Shown piece after piece: positions 8,548 to 16,966 of a stretch of 64,000 nt of DNA. Both the position numbers and the translations under genes were made by a program. The stretch lies in assembly GCA_942493375.1 (NCBI GenBank), contig OW818698.1, positions 6,572,001 through 6,636,000 of the forward strand. The letters are read 5' to 3'. The stretch comes from G942493375 sp942493375 (lineage in GTDB: Bacteria; Armatimonadota; UBA5829). The notes beneath the pieces were generated by a model that was given only the letters and a program-made list of their open reading frames with translations, did not search any database and was not told the DNA's origin. How positions within the stretch are numbered: position 1 is the first letter of the stretch; each line of letters begins with the position of its first letter.

Positions 8548-10005
8548 TCAGAATTCTGTTGGATGTTTCTTCTTCAACTCGGGAACAGCCCATGCCCGGT
8601 TGGTTTTTATTAGATATTCACTGTATGACTTCAGAAATCCTTTAGAGTGATAAGGTCCGCCTTCTTTCATGACAGTCCATAATGGGTCATTGTCGTATTG
8701 CATCGAGTTCATCATCTGGTCGTGCCATTCGGTCAAATAATATACGGCTTCTCCGCACAAGTTCGGATTTTCCAGAGCAATATTGTGCTGTTCGTGCGGG
8801 TCATCTTCGAGGTTATACAGCATCTCATCCGGCCAGAGGTGATAGAAGTCGTGATATGTGCGCATATAGAGCCAATGACCAAATCTGACGCCTCTCTGAC
8901 AGGTGTGGGCACATTGGCTGACGACCAGATAAGGTCTGCCGCAATCTATACCATCGGTAATTGATTCGGCGTAGCTGGTTCCGTCCCAACGAGACGATGG
9001 TTTGCCATTAAGCAGCTGCGCAAGGGTAGGGGATAAGTCCAGGTTGTAATGAAAACCTGCATCAACACGTCCCTTCTGCCCACCGGGCCAGCGGATTATC
9101 ATTGGGATACGTGTTGTTATCTCATCAGCCGTGCCGTGTTCAGCATAGCAGTTGAGTTCACCGAGATTTTCACCATGATCAGAGGAAATGATAATCGCCA
9201 GGTCGTCCATAACACCTTTTCTGCTCAATGCTTCGAATAGTTGACCGATGTGGGTGTCCATATATCGGATCCCGCAGTCATAACCATCGAAGAATTTCCT
9301 GACATCTACCATATTAGTTACTTGGCCCAACATACGGGACAATTTGGGATCGGTCTGATTGTCAATCATAGCCAGTTCCCGGGAACCGTGCAGTCCCGGT
9401 TGATTGTTGTGATCTTTCAGGACATCATCAGTCAGCCAGTCAGGAATTGGATCATCTTTGAAGGGATTGCCGAATTCCTCAGGTGCGCGATATGGTGTAT
9501 GCGGGTCCCAATAGTTGATGTGGAGGAACCAGTTGTCCTGATCAGCGTTGCGTTCAATCCAGTCAAGGGCAGTAGGGGTTATCTCCTCAGCAGATTCTCC
9601 CCCTGATCCCCCGGTGTTGTAGATCTCATTGAATCCGGCATAGAACCACCAGGCACTGTGTCTTTCACCGAATGGGCTGATTGAAATAGTTCTCATCCCA
9701 GCTTGTCTGAATATTGCAGGCAGGCTGGTCGATTCCATCTGGTCCTTGAAACCTCTGGACTCACCCTCCAGCCGCATATCTGCAGCAGTCCCACCGTGAC
9801 CGACTACTCCTGTGTGAATACCAAACATGCCGGACATAAGCGCTGCTCTGGAAGGCAGGCATGGAGCATCGGAACAGTGATAGTTGGTGAACCTAACACC
9901 TTCATTTGCTATGCTGTCGATGTTTGGGGAGGTGTTTCTATGATATCCATAACAGCCCAGATGATCGGGTCTCAGAGTGTCGAGGTCAAGAAAAAGAATC
10001 CGCAT
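8548..10005 (-). CDS. Sulfatase (type I, formylglycine-dependent)
   Basis: About 485 residues from the ATG at 10005, which has GGAG seven bases upstream; the longer ORF begins 66 bases earlier without SD. The N-terminal metal site LFLDLDTLRPDHLGCYGY, the sulfatase signature CLPSR with Cys49 as the residue converted to formylglycine, and the second metal site SSDHGENLGE are all present. Type I sulfatases remove sulfate esters from sulfated sugars or polysaccharides. No signal peptide is visible, so desulfation is predicted in the cytosol, after uptake of oligosaccharides. No formylglycine-generating enzyme is encoded in this window, so a maturase must lie elsewhere. Its neighbours (glycosidase-like proteins, sugar isomerases, a rhamnosidase) point to degradation of a complex, possibly sulfated and rhamnose-containing, glycan. 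Confidence 0.88.
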   Translation of the reverse strand: MRILFLDLDTLRPDHLGCYGYHRNTSPNIDSIANEGVRFTNYHCSDAPCLPSRAALMSGMFGIHTGVVGHGGTAADMRLEGESRGFKDQMESTSLPAIFRQAGMRTISISPFGERHSAWWFYAGFNEIYNTGGSGGESAEEITPTALDWIERNADQDNWFLHINYWDPHTPYRAPEEFGNPFKDDPIPDWLTDDVLKDHNNQPGLHGSRELAMIDNQTDPKLSRMLGQVTNMVDVRKFFDGYDCGIRYMDTHIGQLFEALSRKGVMDDLAIIISSDHGENLGELNCYAEHGTADEITTRIPMIIRWPGGQKGRVDAGFHYNLDLSPTLAQLLNGKPSSRWDGTSYAESITDGIDCGRPYLVVSQCAHTCQRGVRFGHWLYMRTYHDFYHLWPDEMLYNLEDDPHEQHNIALENPNLCGEAVYYLTEWHDQMMNSMQYDNDPLWTVMKEGGPYHSKGFLKSYSEYLIKTNRAWAVPELKKKHPTEF

Positions 10006-10065
10006 TTGTTTTCTCCAGGCTTTAACTATATGGTCGTTATTATTACCGATCTGTTGTGGTAATTG

Positions 10066-10127
10066 TGTCATCCTGAACGCAGTGAAGGATCTCTCTTTTG
10101 AGATCCTTCACTGCGTTCAGGATGACA
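10066..10127. repeat. Perfect palindromic repeat, CATCCTGA...GAAGGATC family
   Basis: Two perfect 28-bp inverted arms (10066-10093 and 10100-10127) are separated by six bases. The arms begin TGTCATCCTGAACGCAGTG. The element lies between two minus-strand genes. Relatives occur at 11909-11993, 39428-39492 and, as a shorter form, 60640-60666. Confidence 0.9.
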
Positions 10128-10133
10128 GGATGC

Positions 10134-10772
10134 TCAGGCACCGAATATTTCTTCTTCAGCCATAGCGCAGATGGTGTGGTATACGGGTAGGTGTAGCTCC
10201 TGGATCAGGAAAGTCTCTACTTCCGGAACTTTGATTATGACATCGCAGATATCATCCATTTTGGCTGGTTTGCTGCCGGTGAAACCTATTGTGGATACGC
10301 CGAATGCCCTGGCAACCTTAATAGCGTTAATAACATTCTTGGAGTTACCGGATGTGCTGAGACCCAGCAAAACATCGCCAGGACGCCCGTAGACATAGAC
10401 TTGCTGGGCAAAAGCCATCAGAGGGTCATTATCGTTCAAAACTGCCGTAGAAAGCGAAATGTGCCCGGTCAAGGAGATAGCTTGAATGCCAGTCTGCAGC
10501 ACAGGTCCAAGAGTTTCAGCACCGACAGCTTTGAGCTTCTCAATATCTGAAGCCGGAATCTCCCTCTTCAACAGAAACCCCTTCATCAATTCCCCAACAA
10601 TATGCTCCGAATCCGCCGCGCTGCCACCATTACCGCACACAAGCACTTTACCAGCCAGATTGTGAGAGGTTACAATAATCTCAACTGCCCTGAGAATGTC
10701 ATCACGCAATGAGGATAATTCAGGATGCCTGGAAATGAGGCCGTTCAGGTGATTTAGTGTGCCTGGTTTCAA
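10134..10772 (-). CDS. SIS-domain sugar-phosphate isomerase, GmhA-like
   Basis: About 212 residues. The glycine-rich sugar-phosphate-binding stretch VCGNGGSAADSEH and the second site LGLSTSGNSKNV match the D-sedoheptulose-7-phosphate isomerase (phosphoheptose isomerase, GmhA/DiaA) group of SIS proteins. The ORF runs open to 10850, but the first 26 codons are made largely of an intergenic palindromic repeat. I prefer the TTG at 10772, preceded by GAGGT at SD distance. GmhA makes the precursor of heptose in LPS or S-layer glycans; within this catabolic locus a role on another sugar phosphate is equally possible. It lies between the sulfatase and a sugar isomerase/epimerase on the same strand. 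Confidence 0.75.
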   Translation of the reverse strand: MKPGTLNHLNGLISRHPELSSLRDDILRAVEIIVTSHNLAGKVLVCGNGGSAADSEHIVGELMKGFLLKREIPASDIEKLKAVGAETLGPVLQTGIQAISLTGHISLSTAVLNDNDPLMAFAQQVYVYGRPGDVLLGLSTSGNSKNVINAIKVARAFGVSTIGFTGSKPAKMDDICDVIIKVPEVETFLIQELHLPVYHTICAMAEEEIFGA

Positions 10773-10840
10773 GATGGTACCTCGGTATATCGCTGTGAAT
10801 ACATTTCCGTTCACCCTGAGGGTGTCGAAGGGTGTATACC

Positions 10841-10877
10841 CTCCGTTCATCCTTCGACTAGCTCAGGACGAACGGAG
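10841..10877. repeat. Palindromic repeat, CTTCGAC/CTCAG family
   Basis: CTCCGTTC and GAACGGAG flank a core CCTTCGACTAGCTCAGGAC. A degenerate second unit (ACCCTGAGGGTGTCGAAGGG) lies at about 10812-10832 in the opposite sense. Together they fill the gap between the SIS gene and the sugar isomerase gene. Confidence 0.7.
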
Positions 10878-10890
10878 AGAGTCGTGCTAA

Positions 10891-11859
10891 TTAAGCTATT
10901 ACTGTCCGCAGGAATCTGGATGTCTGGATGGGGTCGCCGACTTTTACGAGCTCATCGATTTTGGCTTTGTTGGCCACATTGATGGCGTCGAACTTGACCA
11001 GCCACTCGATGCTCTCTCCGATTGCACCTGCTGCATCTTCACGATAGGGATACTGGTCCATTGAGAGCCAGCCGGTGTAGTTTGCACGGTCCAGCCAGTA
11101 AAGCATCTCGATGTATTCGATGCTGTGCACGGAGCCGACCATCATGTCATCATCCCACGATGTGAAGTTGTCGTTGAAGTGCATGTGGAAGAGTCTGTTT
11201 CCGGCTCTCTTAGCCAGCACAATGGATTCACCGATCACTTCACCGCCGACAAATGCATGTCCGGTATCGATTGTCACGCCTACGTTCTTGCAGCCAGTTT
11301 CCTGTGCAAGGAGCAGTGTGTCAGCCATCCTGGCCATATAGGAGTGAGTTCTGGGTTCTTTTGGCTTATATTCCAGAGCGAAGTCAAGGTTAGGATATGC
11401 TTCAGCCAGTTCTTTTACTGCTGCGCACTCCCACTCTCTCTCTGCTTCATAGTCAGCTGTCAGCAGGTAGTCATAGCCATCCTGTCCCGGCCACAGGTTC
11501 ATAATCTTGCAGCCCAGGTCCTCAGCAATATCGCACATCGCACGGCTGTAATCGATAGCATGCCTGCGGATAGCAGGATCTTTGCTGGAATAGGAGCCCT
11601 TCCAATACAGGTTGTTGGCAAACAGGTCAGGGATGATCGACACACAGGTCAGGTCCAGATCAATCAGAGCGCTCTTCATCTCTGCAGAGTTTTCAGGGCT
11701 GATATCCCAAGTGCCAACAAGCTCGATACCCTTCACATAAGGTATCTTTGCTGCCTGTTTAAGCATCTCCATACTTGTAGGATTAGTTTTGTAGCTGCTG
11801 CAGAACCTGTCGCAAGTGTTGCCAAGGTTGCCAAGAATTACAGAATATTTTCGTTCCAT
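10891..11859 (-). CDS. Sugar phosphate isomerase/epimerase, xylose isomerase-like TIM barrel
   Basis: About 322 residues from the ATG at 11859, which has AAAGGAAA upstream; an in-frame ATG 27 bases earlier is less supported. The sequence follows the AP-endonuclease-2/xylose-isomerase-like barrel: early VKGIELVGTWD, then DFALEYKPKEP (a metal-binding Glu), GVTIDTGHAF (Asp/His metal pair), RLFHMHFND (His-x-His) and a late acidic/aromatic site SMDQYPYRED. Members interconvert ketoses and aldoses, often rhamnose, rhamnulose or related sugars, using a divalent metal. The neighbouring alpha-L-rhamnosidase makes a deoxyhexose isomerase role attractive, but this is inferred from context. The upstream gap contains a large palindromic repeat. 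Confidence 0.7.
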   Translation of the reverse strand: MERKYSVILGNLGNTCDRFCSSYKTNPTSMEMLKQAAKIPYVKGIELVGTWDISPENSAEMKSALIDLDLTCVSIIPDLFANNLYWKGSYSSKDPAIRRHAIDYSRAMCDIAEDLGCKIMNLWPGQDGYDYLLTADYEAEREWECAAVKELAEAYPNLDFALEYKPKEPRTHSYMARMADTLLLAQETGCKNVGVTIDTGHAFVGGEVIGESIVLAKRAGNRLFHMHFNDNFTSWDDDMMVGSVHSIEYIEMLYWLDRANYTGWLSMDQYPYREDAAGAIGESIEWLVKFDAINVANKAKIDELVKVGDPIQTSRFLRTVIA

Positions 11860-11908
11860 CTCAAAATTTCCTTTCGTATTTGTCATCCATCTACTTTGTC
11901 ATCACTCG

Positions 11909-11993
11909 TGTCATCCTGAGGAACGAAGGATCTGCTTTTCCTTCTCTATGTTGAGCGCTTGCAACAGCAGATCCTTCGTTCCTCAGGATGACA
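11909..11993. repeat. Palindromic repeat, CATCCTGA...GAAGGATC family
   Basis: Perfect 27-bp inverted arms (11909-11935 and 11967-11993), starting TGTCATCCTGAGGAACGAAG, surround a 31-base centre. It fills the gap between the rhamnosidase stop codon and the isomerase gene, and shares its arm sequence with 39428-39492. Confidence 0.9.
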
Positions 11994-12013
11994 ATTGGGG
12001 ACGACATATGGTT

Positions 12014-14398
12014 TTATTTGATCTTAATCTCAGACTCGATTTCTGTTGGGTGATTCAATTTGTGCTTTACTTCGCCATCAACCTTTTTCCAGCATACTTC
12101 AACACATCCATAAGGTGTTGGCACTTTTCCGGATGCCTTGTCTACTACGTTGGTTACTGGTTCCAGCTTGAATGTCTTGAATCCTGGTGATGTGGGTCTG
12201 ATTCCGAGTATGTATGCCTGATACAGATATACCGGTGTTCCGGACCAACCGTGGCACAGGCTACCTGCGTTTCCGAAGTCGTCCCCGCCTTTGATGGTCT
12301 CCCAGAAACTAGTTGCACCGTTCTGAAGCATGTAGCTCCAGTCTTTGGCAACCTTCGAAAAGACCCACTGAGCATACTTGTCGGGGTCCTGGAGAAGAGA
12401 TTCGAACTTGTAGAGTGACTGGCTGAGGGTTGTCTCAGTCATTCCATTGCTCTCAGAAGCCAGTTTCTCTCGAAGCTGTGCCGCTGTCTCAACTGGTGCA
12501 AGACCGGTCAAAATTGCAAGTGCCTGTGGAAGCTCTGCAAAGTGCCTGGAAATACCTTCGCCTATGCTGGTCAGATATGCCCCGGCTTCTGCATCGTAGA
12601 ATGTGTCGTGGAAATTGGACTTCAGTTCACCAAGAGCTTTTCTGTATTTGAATGCATCATCTGCAAAGCCACATGCTTCAGCAAGAGATACAGCCGAAAT
12701 CAGTGCCAGTGCATAAAAGCCATTGAATGTAGAGTCGAGTTGCTTGCCTTCTACTTTTTTCCAGCCATCTGTTCCCGGTGCGGTGCCGTCTAAGCCATCA
12801 GCCCAGTCGTAGAACTGCCAGAATCTGTCGCCCACAGGGCAGGGGAGCACGCCTTCGCTCATACTGCCTATGTAAGTGTTTACCATCTTCGCTACTGTCG
12901 GATATGCTGCTTTGGCTGTTTCAATATTACCGCTGTGCAGATACTGTTCTGCTGTTTCAACAATCCATGCCATGCTGAATGATGGTATGGTGATGCTGAA
13001 AGTCATAGGAGCGCACAGTTCCTGGTAACCATCCTCCTGCAGACTGTCCCCGAGTAGCTTGAATGAAGCAGCCGGGAAGTCATATTCTCCGAAGCAGTAA
13101 TAGCCGGTAAGGGCCTGGTTTCGTGAGTCCATTCCATACAGGGCCTGCTCACGCCATGGGCAGTCTTCATAGTGCTCGTGCATGCAAAGGTGCAGAGTAC
13201 GGATTGCTGTGTCGAATATCTTTTTCTGCAGTGTATCAGGAGAGTTGAACTCGCCCGGGACCTGTATGGGATACTCTGTGGGTAGCAAGCCAGCGTAATA
13301 TATCTTTGTCCCGGCCTGCGGATTCAAAATATGTAGCTGAAGATACCTTCCGGCCATTCTCTTAAAGTAATGAGTGAATGTCTGTCTGCCTGGTTTGCAC
13401 TTGAGCCTTGCAGCGAAGTTGCGTCCACCGATGGAAGCCCTGACTCTAAGGTCATCCAGATGCTCACCCCATGCAACGTCCACTACCGTAGAAACCGGGA
13501 CTTCGATGTCTATATCGAATATTCCGGCTTCTTCTCTACCAAGGTCGATTACTACATAGACTCCACCATCTGCAGGGATATTTGCATTGGCGACAGTTAC
13601 GCCTTCTTCAGATGGGAATGATACCCTGAATTGACCATCGAAAATCTGGTCAGCAACAGTCATTGACAGGAAATCAGACTGCATTTGCTCAGCAACTGTC
13701 AATCCATCAACTGGAAGCCTGGTAAATAAACCCTGAGAGACTACTTTTGCGTGGACTCTATCTAGAATATCGAGCTTCTTGATCGGTCTTGGTCTGGTGA
13801 CTTTGCGGGACTCAAGAGGCTTGATATCTTTCGCGAATATATGGGTCCAGTCGTTACCAGGTGCGTAGCAGTTGCATCTCCAGCCGTCATCTCCAGCAGT
13901 GTCATATGCAAATGTGAATCCGAGCTGTGGAGTAATGCGTGCTATCTCACCATTGTGATAGGATTTGGAGAGTCGATATATGGAAGCTTCTCCCGAGACT
14001 ACCGATGTGCATCCGGAGACTAGTGCATAAACCAGACCTGGATCACCGTGCAGATACTGGAAGCTGCCTTCACCCTGATAATAAGCGATTATGCTGAGAG
14101 TATTCTTACCAGCTGTCAGCTTACCTGAAAGGTCCAGTGTGTCGTATGTTTTGTCATCCGGGAAGTCGTGATACTGCCCACAGTGCACGAACTGGCCATT
14201 GACCCATGCAGCATATTCACTGTCTACACTGATATAAAGTTTGGAATCTTCGGAGATTTCTGCCAGTTCGAATTCGTGTCTGAACTCTAAATACTGGTTG
14301 ATATCTCCAGTAGGTTCAGCTGGCCAAATCCACTTGGCACCCGTCTGCTCGAAGGGTGTTTTGGAACAATTGCAATGACATGAGTCGTGTGATGACAT
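12014..14398 (-). CDS. Alpha-L-rhamnosidase, GH78 type
   Basis: 794 residues. An N-terminal beta-sandwich (KWIWPAEP, with WVNGQFVHCG resembling the jelly-roll galactose-binding modules of GH78) is followed by an (alpha/alpha)6 catalytic barrel. The stretch YEDCPWREQALYGMD is the conserved GH78 active-site region, with its acidic residues as candidates for acid and base. A C-terminal beta-domain contains TPYGCVEVCWKK. GH78 enzymes release terminal L-rhamnose by inversion. No signal peptide is seen, so the substrate is probably a short rhamnoside imported into the cytoplasm. The ATG at 14398 has AAAGG upstream. It is the first gene of a minus-strand run that includes the sugar isomerase, SIS isomerase and sulfatase. 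Family identification is good; substrate specificity is not known. Confidence 0.8.
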   Translation of the reverse strand: MSSHDSCHCNCSKTPFEQTGAKWIWPAEPTGDINQYLEFRHEFELAEISEDSKLYISVDSEYAAWVNGQFVHCGQYHDFPDDKTYDTLDLSGKLTAGKNTLSIIAYYQGEGSFQYLHGDPGLVYALVSGCTSVVSGEASIYRLSKSYHNGEIARITPQLGFTFAYDTAGDDGWRCNCYAPGNDWTHIFAKDIKPLESRKVTRPRPIKKLDILDRVHAKVVSQGLFTRLPVDGLTVAEQMQSDFLSMTVADQIFDGQFRVSFPSEEGVTVANANIPADGGVYVVIDLGREEAGIFDIDIEVPVSTVVDVAWGEHLDDLRVRASIGGRNFAARLKCKPGRQTFTHYFKRMAGRYLQLHILNPQAGTKIYYAGLLPTEYPIQVPGEFNSPDTLQKKIFDTAIRTLHLCMHEHYEDCPWREQALYGMDSRNQALTGYYCFGEYDFPAASFKLLGDSLQEDGYQELCAPMTFSITIPSFSMAWIVETAEQYLHSGNIETAKAAYPTVAKMVNTYIGSMSEGVLPCPVGDRFWQFYDWADGLDGTAPGTDGWKKVEGKQLDSTFNGFYALALISAVSLAEACGFADDAFKYRKALGELKSNFHDTFYDAEAGAYLTSIGEGISRHFAELPQALAILTGLAPVETAAQLREKLASESNGMTETTLSQSLYKFESLLQDPDKYAQWVFSKVAKDWSYMLQNGATSFWETIKGGDDFGNAGSLCHGWSGTPVYLYQAYILGIRPTSPGFKTFKLEPVTNVVDKASGKVPTPYGCVEVCWKKVDGEVKHKLNHPTEIESEIKIK

Positions 14399-14572
14399 AA
14401 TCCGGCTTACCTTTCACAATGGCGTGCAATATACGCAATCGCCCTGGTTGCGTTCAATTGTCTATTATGGCACTTTCAGGGGTAATTTGGGAAGTCTGAA
14501 GCGTAAAAAATCTCTGTTTGGTGGGCTGTTGTATAATATATGTATACAAAAGTAATACAACAGGAGTGGCAA

Positions 14573-14992
14573 TTGGCTGATTTCAATAAAGTGGGACTGC
14601 TTCTTATAAATGGCGACAGCTTTATGCTTTGCCGGAAGCGTGGTCTCAATGCCGGGCTTATACTGCCGGGTGGGCGAGTGGAGCAGGGGGAGAGTTCCCT
14701 GCAGTGTTTAGGGCGTGAATTGAATGAAGAGCTTGGGGACGTTCAGTTGATAGATGCTGACTTCATCGGCTCATATGAGGATATAGCTGCATCGGATGAT
14801 CCATCTGAGCGTAAAACTGTCCGAATAGAACTATACAGCGGATCATTGATCGGAGAAGCTAGACCAAATTCAGAGATTGATGAACTTGTCTGGTACGGAC
14901 CGACATCTGATCCGGCACTGATGACACCGATACTCAAGAATTGCATACTACCTGACCTGATCACTAGAGGAATATTGAATTGGACCAAATAA
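14573..14992 (+). CDS. NUDIX hydrolase
   Basis: About 139 residues using TTG at 14573, which has CAGGAG six bases upstream; the ATG at 14540 has no SD. The Nudix box is visible as GRVEQGE, seven residues, then RELNEELG, which binds the metal and performs pyrophosphohydrolysis of nucleoside-diphosphate-linked compounds. The substrate cannot be predicted. The stop codon overlaps the start of the U32 peptidase gene by 13 bases, so the two are probably translationally coupled. A TATAAT hexamer lies at 14532, but no convincing -35 precedes it. Confidence 0.85.
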   Translation: MADFNKVGLLLINGDSFMLCRKRGLNAGLILPGGRVEQGESSLQCLGRELNEELGDVQLIDADFIGSYEDIAASDDPSERKTVRIELYSGSLIGEARPNSEIDELVWYGPTSDPALMTPILKNCILPDLITRGILNWTK

Positions 14993-16836
14993 CACGAAAA
15001 ATCGAACTCCTTGCACCAGCTAAAGACATCGAATGTGGACGTGCTGCTATTGACTGCGGAGCTGATGCTATATATATAGGCGCTTCTAAATTCGGCGCAA
15101 GAGAAAACGCCGGTAATACACTCGACGATATCGCTCAGCTTGTTGAATACGCCCATAAATACTGGGCCAAGGTCTATGTGACGGTCAACACACTTTTGCG
15201 GGATGACGAAATTCAAGCGGCACTTGACCTGATCGATGAATTGCATACCCTTGGAGTTGACGCTCTCATCATCCAGGATACAGGTCTGCTGGAATGCGAT
15301 CTACCTCCGATGCCGTTAATTGCAAGCACTCAGATGCACAACAACACACCTGAGCGTGTGGCGTTTCTGGGCAAAGTGGGATTCAAGCGGGCAATTCTGG
15401 CGAGAGAATTGAATCTTGATGAGATTAAAGCAATAAGGCAGAGCACAGACATAGAGCTTGAATGCTTCATTCACGGCGCTTTGTGTGTGTGTTACAGCGG
15501 TCAGTGTTATATGAGCTATTCACTGGGCGCCAGAAGCGGTAATAGAGGGCAATGCGCTCAGCCATGCAGACGTACTTATGATCTTGTAGATGCCACCGGG
15601 AGAGTCTTTGCACAGAAAAAGCACCTGCTCTCGATGAAAGATTTGAATCTATCGGGACATCTGGAGGAGCTTATTCAGGCTGGTGTCAGCGCATTCAAAA
15701 TAGAAGGCAGACTCAAAGACCGTGCCTATGTGACTAATGTTGTCTCGCAATACCGTGCTGAACTGGATGGGATTATTAAAAAACTCGGTCTCAGTAGAAC
15801 CTCATCGGGAACCAGCGTCTGTGACTTCACTCCTGATGTTACAAAGACATTCAATAGAGGTTTTACTACTGGATTCCTGAACGGAAAATCTATACAAAAA
15901 GTTGCCAATGTCGATACACCGAAGATGATAGGGGAGTATATCGGCACTATTCTATCGGTTCAGGGGAAGAGCATCAAACTGGACAGGGACAAGGGAATAC
16001 ATCCGGGGGACGGCGTCTGCTTCTTCGGCCTAAACAGAGAGCTCAAAGGGACCGTGGTCAATGAAGTAAAAGGGCCAATTATTACTTTGGACAAACCACA
16101 CGGTGTCCGTGAGCATATGCAGATTTTCAGAAACCACGATCACCATTTTGGTGCGGCAGTAGAGAATAGTCGAACCCGCCGGAAAATGTCGGTTGCTTTG
16201 AGTGTTGTAGATTGTGAAGACGGATTAATTGCCAGAGCAATAGATGAGAACTCAGTCACTGCAGAGTTTCATCTGGAATGCGTCCTTGAGGAAGCCCAGA
16301 AACCAGAGCAGGCCCTGGATAATATTCGCAAGCAGATGGCGAAAACTGGAGAATCCGACTATGAATGCACAGGAGTAGACGTGCAGGTATCAAAGCCGGT
16401 TTTTGTTCCGATGTCTATGCTTAATGCACTTCGTAGAGGAGTTCTGGAGAACCTCACGCAGGCAAGACTCAGTGCAAGGCCTGTAGAGACTGGTGGACCG
16501 GTTGTCAACAGTGAACCATTCCCAACCATACAACAGACTTTCGATGGTAACATACTTAACGATAAAGCATTTGGGTTCCATCGCAGGCATGGAGTGTTCG
16601 AAGTTGAGCCAGCTGCAGAATCCGGTACAGACCTTGCAGGTCGCAGAGTAATGCGGAATAGGTACTGCATCAAGCACCAGTTGGATATGTGCCCCAAATA
16701 TGGAGGCAAGGCATTTGCTGCTCCTCTGTTCCTGGTCGACCAGGATGGTAACCGTTTCAAATTACTGTTCGACTGTGAGGTTTGCGAAATGGAAGTTCAT
16801 CTGGAAAGTAGGCCAGATCGAAAAGATATGCTCTAA
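14980..16836 (+). CDS. Peptidase U32 family protein (collagenase-like / RlhA-type)
   Basis: 618 residues. The TTG start has AGAGGA eight bases upstream. The U32 signature is clear: ECFIHGALCVCYSGQCYMS, then GNRGQCAQPCR, with conserved cysteines that in characterised relatives bind an Fe-S cluster. The N-terminus (KIELLAPAKDIECGRAAIDCGADAIYIG) is a TIM-barrel start. The length, with ~300 extra residues after the U32 domain, matches the DUF3656-containing subgroup that includes E. coli RlhA, which hydroxylates 23S rRNA; TrhP, involved in tRNA hydroxyuridine formation, is another relative. A role in RNA hydroxylation is more likely than proteolysis, but the exact target cannot be told. It overlaps the upstream NUDIX gene. 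Confidence 0.88.
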   Translation: MDQITRKIELLAPAKDIECGRAAIDCGADAIYIGASKFGARENAGNTLDDIAQLVEYAHKYWAKVYVTVNTLLRDDEIQAALDLIDELHTLGVDALIIQDTGLLECDLPPMPLIASTQMHNNTPERVAFLGKVGFKRAILARELNLDEIKAIRQSTDIELECFIHGALCVCYSGQCYMSYSLGARSGNRGQCAQPCRRTYDLVDATGRVFAQKKHLLSMKDLNLSGHLEELIQAGVSAFKIEGRLKDRAYVTNVVSQYRAELDGIIKKLGLSRTSSGTSVCDFTPDVTKTFNRGFTTGFLNGKSIQKVANVDTPKMIGEYIGTILSVQGKSIKLDRDKGIHPGDGVCFFGLNRELKGTVVNEVKGPIITLDKPHGVREHMQIFRNHDHHFGAAVENSRTRRKMSVALSVVDCEDGLIARAIDENSVTAEFHLECVLEEAQKPEQALDNIRKQMAKTGESDYECTGVDVQVSKPVFVPMSMLNALRRGVLENLTQARLSARPVETGGPVVNSEPFPTIQQTFDGNILNDKAFGFHRRHGVFEVEPAAESGTDLAGRRVMRNRYCIKHQLDMCPKYGGKAFAAPLFLVDQDGNRFKLLFDCEVCEMEVHLESRPDRKDML

Positions 16837-16849
16837 ATTAAATTGAGGG

Positions 16850-16886
16850 GACATAAACTCGAAATCTTTTCTTTCGAGTTTATGTC
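16850..16886. terminator. Strong hairpin after the U32 gene
   Basis: Perfect 15-bp arms, GACATAAACTCGAAA and TTTCGAGTTTATGTC, with a seven-base loop, begin 13 bases after the U32 stop codon. No T-run follows on the plus strand, so termination is likely but not canonical. Confidence 0.65.
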
Positions 16887-16906
16887 TCGGGAAATCCTAA
16901 TAAATT

Positions 16907-16935
16907 TTGACAAAGTGTTTCTCCATTATTATTAT
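16907..16935 (+). promoter_or_regulatory. Sigma-70-type promoter of the lipoprotein gene
   Basis: TTGACA at 16907-16912 and TATTAT at 16930-16935 are separated by 17 bases, a near-consensus promoter. The transcription start would fall near 16942, ahead of the ATG at 16967. Confidence 0.7.
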
Positions 16936-16966
16936 ATTTGCATTAATGGTAGAAAAGGAGAATCAT

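Noticed and set aside
11125..11919. 264-codon plus-strand frame across the sugar isomerase gene
   Set aside because: Antisense shadow of the isomerase, which has clear catalytic motifs and an SD-supported start.
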